Positions 57,546 through 64,000 of a stretch of 64,000 bases of DNA are shown piece by piece. This stretch comes from Actinomycetota bacterium (lineage in GTDB: Bacteria; Actinomycetota; Actinomycetes; Nanopelagicales; Nanopelagicaceae), in contig JAPLBB010000052.1 in NCBI GenBank assembly GCA_026392945.1, positions 1 through 64,000 of the forward strand, read 5' to 3'. A program made the translations under genes and the position numbers. The notes below the pieces were generated by a model that saw only the letters and a program-made list of their open reading frames with translations, was not told the DNA's origin and searched no databases. Position 1 is the first letter of the stretch. The number at the start of each line of letters is the position of its first letter.

Positions 57546-58924
57546 TGATTAATATTTCAGCAGCAGAGTTTGCAAAGGTTGTCTCTGGAAAGCTTAATTT
57601 AATATCGGATGAAATGATAATAAATGAAATTCCGGTAATTAACTCAGATAAAGCAGTCAAAGGAACATTCTTTGTTGCCTTTAAAGGCGAGCATGCTGAT
57701 GGCCATGATTTTGTTGATTCGGCAATTAATTCTGGAGCAAAGTTTGTATTAGTCTCTAAGCAAGTAAATGTACCATCAATACAGGTTGAGGATGTTGGCC
57801 AAGCTTTATTAGCGCTAACTTCATATGTAAGAAGTAAATTAACTGGATTAAAGTTGGTTGGGATTACGGGCTCTCAAGGCAAAACAACCACAAAAGAGTT
57901 TTTGGGTTCGATTTTACAATTAGCAGGCAATACAGTTGCAACTGAAGGAAATTTCAATACCGACATTGGCGTGCCACTTACAATTCTTCGTTGTAATGAG
58001 CAGACCAAATACTGCATTGTTGAAATGGGCGCAAGACATGTGGGGGACATTGCCAAATTAACTAAAGTCGCAGCCCCAGATGTAGGGGTAGTTTTGGTAG
58101 TGGGCCGGGCGCATCTTGGCGAGTTTGGTTCGGTGGAAGCACTTGCAAAAACTAAAGCAGAGTTAATAACCAATCTACTTCCAAATACAATTGCAGTACT
58201 AGGCAGTTACGACAAATTCACGCCGAAAATGGCAGACAACCTTGCAATAAAAAAGATTATTTTTGGTGATGGTCAAACAGTTCGTGCTGCCGATATTGAA
58301 ATGCACGGTGGTTATGCACACTTTGACTTAGTAACTCCAACCGGCAGAAACCCAGTCTCACTTCAGTTGCTAGGTGAACATCAAATTCCTAATGCACTTG
58401 GTGCCGCCGCAGCAGCATATGCACTTGAGATAAATAATGAGCAAATTGCCACTGGATTAATTACTGCAACTTTAGGTAGCAAGTGGCGCATGGAGATTGA
58501 AGAGCTAGATGGGCTAAAAATAATTAATGATTACTACAACGCCAATCCAGAGAGCACAAAAGCAGCAATTAAAACTTTAGTTTTGCTCAGTCAAGAAAGC
58601 GGTGGAGCATCATGGGCGGTACTCGGAAAGATGCATGAGTTAGGTGAAGCAGAGCAATCTGGGCATCAAGAGGTTGTGAAGTATTGCCAGGAGATCGGGG
58701 TTGACCATCTAGTTACCGTGGGGACTGGCCTATATAAACCTGAGGAAAATGAAAATTCTGAGAAACATTTACTCATACATAACTGCGCAAATGCAGATAC
58801 TGTTTTAGAGTTAGTCAGTAACTTTTCTGCCGGTGATGTGATTTTGCTAAAAGCATCCAGATCAGAGAAATTTGAGGATTTGGCTAATTTACTTAGAAGT
58901 AAATGGAGCGGGGGAGTAGTGTGA
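57545..58924 (+). CDS. murF: UDP-N-acetylmuramoyl-tripeptide--D-alanyl-D-alanine ligase MurF
   Basis: GITGSQGKTTTKEFLGSIL, TEGNFNTDIGVPLTIL, NDYYNANPESTKAAI. Confidence 0.95.
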   Translation: MINISAAEFAKVVSGKLNLISDEMIINEIPVINSDKAVKGTFFVAFKGEHADGHDFVDSAINSGAKFVLVSKQVNVPSIQVEDVGQALLALTSYVRSKLTGLKLVGITGSQGKTTTKEFLGSILQLAGNTVATEGNFNTDIGVPLTILRCNEQTKYCIVEMGARHVGDIAKLTKVAAPDVGVVLVVGRAHLGEFGSVEALAKTKAELITNLLPNTIAVLGSYDKFTPKMADNLAIKKIIFGDGQTVRAADIEMHGGYAHFDLVTPTGRNPVSLQLLGEHQIPNALGAAAAAYALEINNEQIATGLITATLGSKWRMEIEELDGLKIINDYYNANPESTKAAIKTLVLLSQESGGASWAVLGKMHELGEAEQSGHQEVVKYCQEIGVDHLVTVGTGLYKPEENENSEKHLLIHNCANADTVLELVSNFSAGDVILLKASRSEKFEDLANLLRSKWSGGVV

Positions 58925-59979
58925 AAGGAATATTGCTTTCAGGTGCAGTTTCAGCAATTTTTGCATTCTTTGCAACCCCTGCGCTAATTCGATTTTTAAC
59001 AAAGAAAAGTTACGGCCAAATAATAAGAGATGATGGCCCAACTACTCATCAGGTAAAGCGCGGAACGCCAACAATGGGTGGCATAGTTTTAATCACAGCA
59101 ACTTTATCCGGGTATTTTATTAGCCACTTAGTCACTACCGTTAGGCCAACCACTTCTGCTTTATTAGTTATTGGATTAATTCTTGGGTTAGGCCTAGTTG
59201 GGTTTCTTGATGATTGGTTAAAAGTTGCTCGTCAACAATCACTAGGCTTAAATGCTAAACAGAAATTATTCGGACAAGCTTTAGTTGCTGGCTGTTTTGC
59301 TTATGCTGGACTACAGTTTCCAGATAGTGCTGGACTAACACCTATCTCTGCAAACCTTTCAACGGTTCGAGATACTTCAATAAAGTTAACACTAGTTGCG
59401 GTAATCATTTGGGTAATTCTAATGGTACTGGGCACAAGTAACGGAGTGAATCTAACTGATGGCTTAGATGGACTTGCAACTGGAGCAGCAGTTATGGTCT
59501 TTACATCATTTATTTTGATCGGCGTATGGGAGTTTGGACAAAGCTGTGCAGTTTCACCAGGACTTAAGTGCTACGCAGTTAGAGATCCCCTTGATCTTGC
59601 AGTATTAGCAGCTGCCCTAGCGGGTGCATGTGGTGGTTTTCTTTGGTGGAATGCATCTCCTGCAAAAATATTTATGGGAGATGTTGGTTCATTGGCTTTA
59701 GGGGGTGCGCTAGCTGGACTGGCAATTACGCTGAGAACTCAACTTCTGCTTGTAGTACTTGGATTTATTTTTGTACTAATAACATCTTCGGTAATCATTC
59801 AAGTTGTTTACTTTAAAATATCTGGTGGTAAACGGGTATTTAAAATGGCACCACTTCAGCACCACTTTGAGTTACTTGGGTGGGGTGAAGTAACTATTGT
59901 GATTAGATTTTGGATCATTGCAAGCCTTGGGGTAGCAGCAGGTTTAGGCCTCTTTTATGCCCAGTGGGTTGTTTCCTAA
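58921..59979 (+). CDS. mraY: Phospho-N-acetylmuramoyl-pentapeptide-transferase
   Basis: GPTTHQVKRGTPTMGGIV, NLTDGLDGLATG, KIFMGDVGSLALGG, PLQHHFELLGW; GTG start overlaps murF stop. Confidence 0.96.
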   Translation: MKGILLSGAVSAIFAFFATPALIRFLTKKSYGQIIRDDGPTTHQVKRGTPTMGGIVLITATLSGYFISHLVTTVRPTTSALLVIGLILGLGLVGFLDDWLKVARQQSLGLNAKQKLFGQALVAGCFAYAGLQFPDSAGLTPISANLSTVRDTSIKLTLVAVIIWVILMVLGTSNGVNLTDGLDGLATGAAVMVFTSFILIGVWEFGQSCAVSPGLKCYAVRDPLDLAVLAAALAGACGGFLWWNASPAKIFMGDVGSLALGGALAGLAITLRTQLLLVVLGFIFVLITSSVIIQVVYFKISGGKRVFKMAPLQHHFELLGWGEVTIVIRFWIIASLGVAAGLGLFYAQWVVS

Positions 59980-59980
59980 T

Positions 59981-61330
59981 ATGAGCTTCGTCGCCGAACT
60001 TTCCGGAAAGAGTTGTTTGGTTATCGGGGCTGGTGTTACTGGCCGAGCTGTTCACGAAGCATTACTTAAGTTTGGTGCTATTTCAAAGATATTTGACGAG
60101 AAGGTCACAGAAAAAAGTGATGTGATAAATGTGTTACCAAAAGGTATTGAATTGGCAGTTGTTTCTCCCGGCTGGAAAATGGATCATCCGGTGATATTGG
60201 AACTGAAAAATAGTGGGGTAAAGATTATTGGTGAAATCGATTTCGCGTGGCAGGTTAAACAAGTTTTGGCTCCAAACCAGAAATGGATTGCACTAACTGG
60301 CACAAACGGTAAAACAACCACAATCAAGATGGTTGAATCAATTTTCAAGGCAGCAAAGGTAAATGGATTGGCATGTGGAAATGTGGGACAAACTGTAATT
60401 GCCTCTGTCTGCTCTGATCCTTCATATGAATATCTAGCAATTGAACTTTCTTCATTTCAAATTCAGTGGAGTGATTTACCTAAATACCAATCGGTTGCGT
60501 TATTAAATATTGCTGAAGACCATATCGACTGGCACGGTAGTTTTGAGGATTACGCAGCTGCAAAACTTAAGCTTTTAAAGCAGGCAGAAAAAGCATTTGT
60601 TAATAAATCTGATCCAGAGCTGTTTAAGCGGGTAGGTAAAGAAACAGCAATCTGGTTTTCACTTGAGACGCCAAATCCAAATGAGCTCGGATTAGTTGAG
60701 AATCTTTTAATCGATCGCGTTTTCTCTGCTACGCCAGCACAAGCAAATGAGATTGCTGAATTAGTGGATATAACTCCAACTGCACCACATAACGTTCTTA
60801 ATGCTTTGGCAGCCTCTGCCTTAGCCCTTTCTATTGGGATTAAGTATGAATCAATCAAGCTTGGGTTACGCAACTTCTCGCCCGACCATCATCGTATGGA
60901 GTTAGTGCTAAGTAAGAATGAAATTAATTGGATTGATGATTCCAAGGCGACTAATCCACATGCAGCTGCAGCATCACTCCTATCTTATTTTAAGGTTATT
61001 TGGATTGCTGGAGGTCTGGCAAAAGGAGCCAGCATGGAGGAGTTAGTTTCAAGATGTGCGAAAAGGATTAAAGCGGTTATTCTAATCGGCCAAGACCGAG
61101 AATTGTTTGCAGATGCATTTACAAAGTTCTCACCCGCAACTCAAATCATAAGAGTTGATCAGATTACTGATTCAAAGCAATTAATGAATGATGTTGTTAA
61201 GCGGACAATTGAGTTAGCAAAACCAGGCGACACGGTGCTGCTAGCCCCAGCATGTGCCTCAATGGATCAATTTAGTTCATATGTAGAGCGTGGCCAATTG
61301 TTTACACAAGCAGTGAAGGCGCAGGTCTAA
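59981..61330 (+). CDS. murD: UDP-N-acetylmuramoylalanine--D-glutamate ligase
   Basis: ALTGTNGKTTTIKMVESI, LNIAEDHIDWHGSFEDYAAAK, WIDDSKATNPHAAAASL. Confidence 0.95.
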   Translation: MSFVAELSGKSCLVIGAGVTGRAVHEALLKFGAISKIFDEKVTEKSDVINVLPKGIELAVVSPGWKMDHPVILELKNSGVKIIGEIDFAWQVKQVLAPNQKWIALTGTNGKTTTIKMVESIFKAAKVNGLACGNVGQTVIASVCSDPSYEYLAIELSSFQIQWSDLPKYQSVALLNIAEDHIDWHGSFEDYAAAKLKLLKQAEKAFVNKSDPELFKRVGKETAIWFSLETPNPNELGLVENLLIDRVFSATPAQANEIAELVDITPTAPHNVLNALAASALALSIGIKYESIKLGLRNFSPDHHRMELVLSKNEINWIDDSKATNPHAAAASLLSYFKVIWIAGGLAKGASMEELVSRCAKRIKAVILIGQDRELFADAFTKFSPATQIIRVDQITDSKQLMNDVVKRTIELAKPGDTVLLAPACASMDQFSSYVERGQLFTQAVKAQV

Positions 61331-61331
61331 C

Positions 61332-62516
61332 ATGAGTAATAATTTACATTTGCGAAAGTACTCTCGCGTTCTTGCTCGGCCTGAATTACCTTACTTTTTA
61401 ATTATCTGGAGCACTATATTCTTATGCGCACTTGGTTTGACAATGGTTTTATCTTCTTCAACTGTTACTTCGCTGCAAGAGAGTGGAAATACATACTCAA
61501 TATTTATTAAACAGTTTTTCTTTTTGATCCTCGGTTCATTTGCTACATTTTGGGCATTCAGAGTTAAAGGTGCAATTTGGCCAGTCATTGCTAGATATGC
61601 ACTTAGTATTTCAATTATTATTTTATTATTGCCATTTGTACCATTTTTGGGAAAAAATATAAAAGGAAACCGTAACTGGATTGAAATCGCTGGCTTTACA
61701 CTGCAGCCATCTGAGTTTGCAAAATTTGGCTTAATTTTGTGGTGCGCGCTTAGGTTGCGCTCACTAGGCCAGGAGCCGGGTACGAAAAACTTAATTTTTT
61801 TACTTGCGCCAGGTCTAGTGGCTATTGAGCTATTAATTCTATCAGAACGTGATCTAGGTACTGCCCTTTTGGTATTAATAATTTTTAGCGGAATTTTGTT
61901 TGTATCTGGCGCTCCAATCAAGAATTTTCTTGCACTCATTACTTTTGGTGCAATTGTTGGCGGAGCATTTATTCTAAGCAGTGATTATCGGATGAGTAGA
62001 TTTGCAGCTTTATTTAATCCATTTGATGATCGGTATTATAAATTTTCTGGTTGGCAGCCAGCTCATAGCATTATGGGTTTAGCTAGTGGTGGCTTATGGG
62101 GAAGTGGATTAGGTGCTAGCAAACAGAAGTGGGCAAATTTACCCCAAGCTCATACAGATTTTATTTTCTCAGTTATCGGTGAAGAACTTGGACTACTTGG
62201 TACCTTGCTAGTTCTAGCCCTTTATGTAGCATTAATTTATTCCATTTTAAGAGTTGCAATTAAAACTAAAGATGATTTTTCTAGATATGCAACTGCTGGA
62301 ATCGCTTGCTGGTTTATCGCACAGGTAGTGGTGAACATTGGATCTGTTACATCTGTTATTCCGGTTATCGGTGTTACTTTGCCTTTTATCTCCTATGGTG
62401 GTTCTTCACTCCTAGCTAATTTGATCGCTGTTGGATATGTATTGGGCGTGGCCCGCAGAACACCTGAGATTGCTGAAGGTATTAGGGTGAGTCGAATGAG
62501 AAAATTGAACCGATGA
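61332..62516 (+). CDS. ftsW: Peptidoglycan glycosyltransferase FtsW
   Basis: SEDS family: GNRNWIEIAGFTLQPSEFAKFGLI, AHTDFIFSVIGEELGLLG, GVTLPFISYGGSSLLANLIAVG. Confidence 0.95.
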   Translation: MSNNLHLRKYSRVLARPELPYFLIIWSTIFLCALGLTMVLSSSTVTSLQESGNTYSIFIKQFFFLILGSFATFWAFRVKGAIWPVIARYALSISIIILLLPFVPFLGKNIKGNRNWIEIAGFTLQPSEFAKFGLILWCALRLRSLGQEPGTKNLIFLLAPGLVAIELLILSERDLGTALLVLIIFSGILFVSGAPIKNFLALITFGAIVGGAFILSSDYRMSRFAALFNPFDDRYYKFSGWQPAHSIMGLASGGLWGSGLGASKQKWANLPQAHTDFIFSVIGEELGLLGTLLVLALYVALIYSILRVAIKTKDDFSRYATAGIACWFIAQVVVNIGSVTSVIPVIGVTLPFISYGGSSLLANLIAVGYVLGVARRTPEIAEGIRVSRMRKLNR

Positions 62517-63604
62517 ATCCCAAAATATTATTTGCCGGTGGCGGAACTGCCGGACATGTCGAGCCGGCCTTAGCGGTTGCACATTGGTTGCGGAATGAAA
62601 AGCCAAATTGGGATTATGTGTTTGTTGGAACGAAGAAAGGTTTGGAGAATCAATTAGTTCCTGCTGCTGGTTTTAATTTACTGCACATTTCAAAAGTAGT
62701 GCTCCCAAGGCAATTGACACCGGAGATATTCATATTGCCAATAAAAATATTTATTGCAACCTGGCAGGCAATTAAATTATGCAAAAAAGTTGATTTAGTT
62801 ATTGGGTTTGGTGGGTATGCATGCCCACCAATTTATATAGCCGCCGCAATTCTTCGTAAACCAATATTTATTCATGAGGCCAATGCTGTCCCAGGTTGGG
62901 CAAATCGGCTAGGAGCCCCATTTGCCTCCCAAATTTTTATCGCATTTAGTCGAGCTGGACAAAAACTTGGTCGTTGGCGAAATGCAAAATTAAGTGGCAT
63001 GCCAATTCGGGCAGAAATAATTGCATCAGCAAATCTTTCTGGCGAAGAAAGCAAGACAAAGAAGAGATTGCAAATTGAAAAGTGGAAACTAGATCAGAAT
63101 AAGCCGACCATATTGGTATTCGGCGGGTCTCAAGGTTCAAGGCATATTAATGAAGCAATACTTCAATCTTTATCTGCCTTTACTGAAAAGGGTGTGCAAG
63201 TTGTCCATTCAGTTGGTCGAAATAATCCACTCCCAACTTCAACTGAGAACTATTTACCACTCCCATATATTGAGGATATGTCATCTGCATATCATGCGGC
63301 AGATTTAGTTATTGCAAGAAGTGGTGCCCTAACTTGTGCAGAGCTAGCAGCGGTAGGAAAATTTGCGATTTTAATTCCATTACCCATAGGTAATGGCGAA
63401 CAAGCGGTGAATGCCTCAGACCTGCAAGCAGCAGGAGCTGCTGAAGTAGTAGATGATAATAAATTTAATTCTGATTGGCTAAGTAGTAATTGGGATGAGA
63501 TATGGCGCAAAGCCAGAAACTATCAGGCGGCCCCAGCAGCTCAGTTCTCTGCGAGCGAGACAATTGGTAGTGAGATTATTAGAGCAATTGATGGCAGCAA
63601 ATGA
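62513..63604 (+). CDS. murG: UDP-GlcNAc:undecaprenyl-PP-MurNAc-pentapeptide GlcNAc transferase
   Basis: FAGGGTAGHVEPALAVAHWL, GFGGYACPPIYIAA, IHEANAVPGWANR, FGGSQGSRHINEAIL. Confidence 0.95.
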   Translation: MNPKILFAGGGTAGHVEPALAVAHWLRNEKPNWDYVFVGTKKGLENQLVPAAGFNLLHISKVVLPRQLTPEIFILPIKIFIATWQAIKLCKKVDLVIGFGGYACPPIYIAAAILRKPIFIHEANAVPGWANRLGAPFASQIFIAFSRAGQKLGRWRNAKLSGMPIRAEIIASANLSGEESKTKKRLQIEKWKLDQNKPTILVFGGSQGSRHINEAILQSLSAFTEKGVQVVHSVGRNNPLPTSTENYLPLPYIEDMSSAYHAADLVIARSGALTCAELAAVGKFAILIPLPIGNGEQAVNASDLQAAGAAEVVDDNKFNSDWLSSNWDEIWRKARNYQAAPAAQFSASETIGSEIIRAIDGSK

Positions 63605-64000
63605 AATCTGGACTTAATTATAAATTATCAGAATTAGCTCAACTTAAAATCCACTTCATTGGAATCGGTGGCGCCGGAATGAGTGGAATTGCCCGCATTA
63701 TGTTGGCAAAGGGCTTTTCAATTTCTGGTTCAGATAAGAGTGACTCTTCTACGTTGACAGCTTTAAAGGCACTAGGTGCAAAGATTTATATTGGTCATGC
63801 CGCAGAAAATCTTGCAGATGCTCAACTAGTTATTATTTCCTCTGCAATTACTGAAAATAATCCAGAGTTAGCTGAGGCTAAGAGCAGAGGCATACCAATT
63901 GCTGCACGAGCAGTGGCATTAGCATGGCTTATGTCTGAATCAACCTCAGTTGCGGTAGCAGGTACTCATGGAAAGACCACAACAACTGCGATGTTAACTG
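63601..64000 (+). CDS. murC: UDP-N-acetylmuramate--L-alanine ligase, truncated by window end
   Basis: ATG overlaps murG stop (ATGA); HFIGIGGAGMSGIARIMLAKGFSISGSD...VAGTHGKTTTTAM; open to window end. Confidence 0.94.
   Translation, partial: MKSGLNYKLSELAQLKIHFIGIGGAGMSGIARIMLAKGFSISGSDKSDSSTLTALKALGAKIYIGHAAENLADAQLVIISSAITENNPELAEAKSRGIPIAARAVALAWLMSESTSVAVAGTHGKTTTTAMLT

Noticed and set aside
61391-61939. 182-aa minus-strand ORF inside ftsW
   Set aside because: Antisense shadow of a conserved SEDS protein; no recognisable domain.

Overview
A 64-kb chromosomal window from a low-GC, highly compact actinobacterium. Gene order and streamlining suggest a freshwater acI / Nanopelagicales-type lineage; that is inference. 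I saw no rRNA, tRNA, CRISPR array or mobile element. Main blocks: leuCD and a Lys-rich HU-like gene; plsC-gpsA-ddl; sulP; thiL; rpmB/recG/rsmD/coaD; yceD, rnc, mutM, smc, ftsY; amtB-glnB; ffh-rpsP-lepB-rnhB-dprA-era; pfk and aroG; a PASTA kinase; a PnuC-family transporter and kinase behind a TPP-riboswitch-like leader; a carotenoid cluster (CrtYc/Yd, CrtB, two CrtI-like, CrtE, CruF-like, GT2, CrtA-like); an arsC-aquaporin-TauE-DoxX group; dinB; and the dcw cluster mraZ to murC. Strongest oddities: (1) the first ~27 residues of ribosomal protein L32 are fused in frame to a complete RNase III, without the L32 zinc ribbon; (2) an SMC with intact heads and arms but no recognisable hinge; (3) rpsP runs directly into lepB, with no KH gene, rimM, trmD or rplS between them; (4) a TPP-aptamer-like leader that overlaps the start of a PnuC-family transporter coupled to a P-loop kinase; (5) a carotenoid cluster predicted to make a monocyclic, hydroxylated or glycosylated, possibly keto carotenoid; (6) a structured element upstream of rsmH (mraW-motif-like) and MraZ-box-like repeats.
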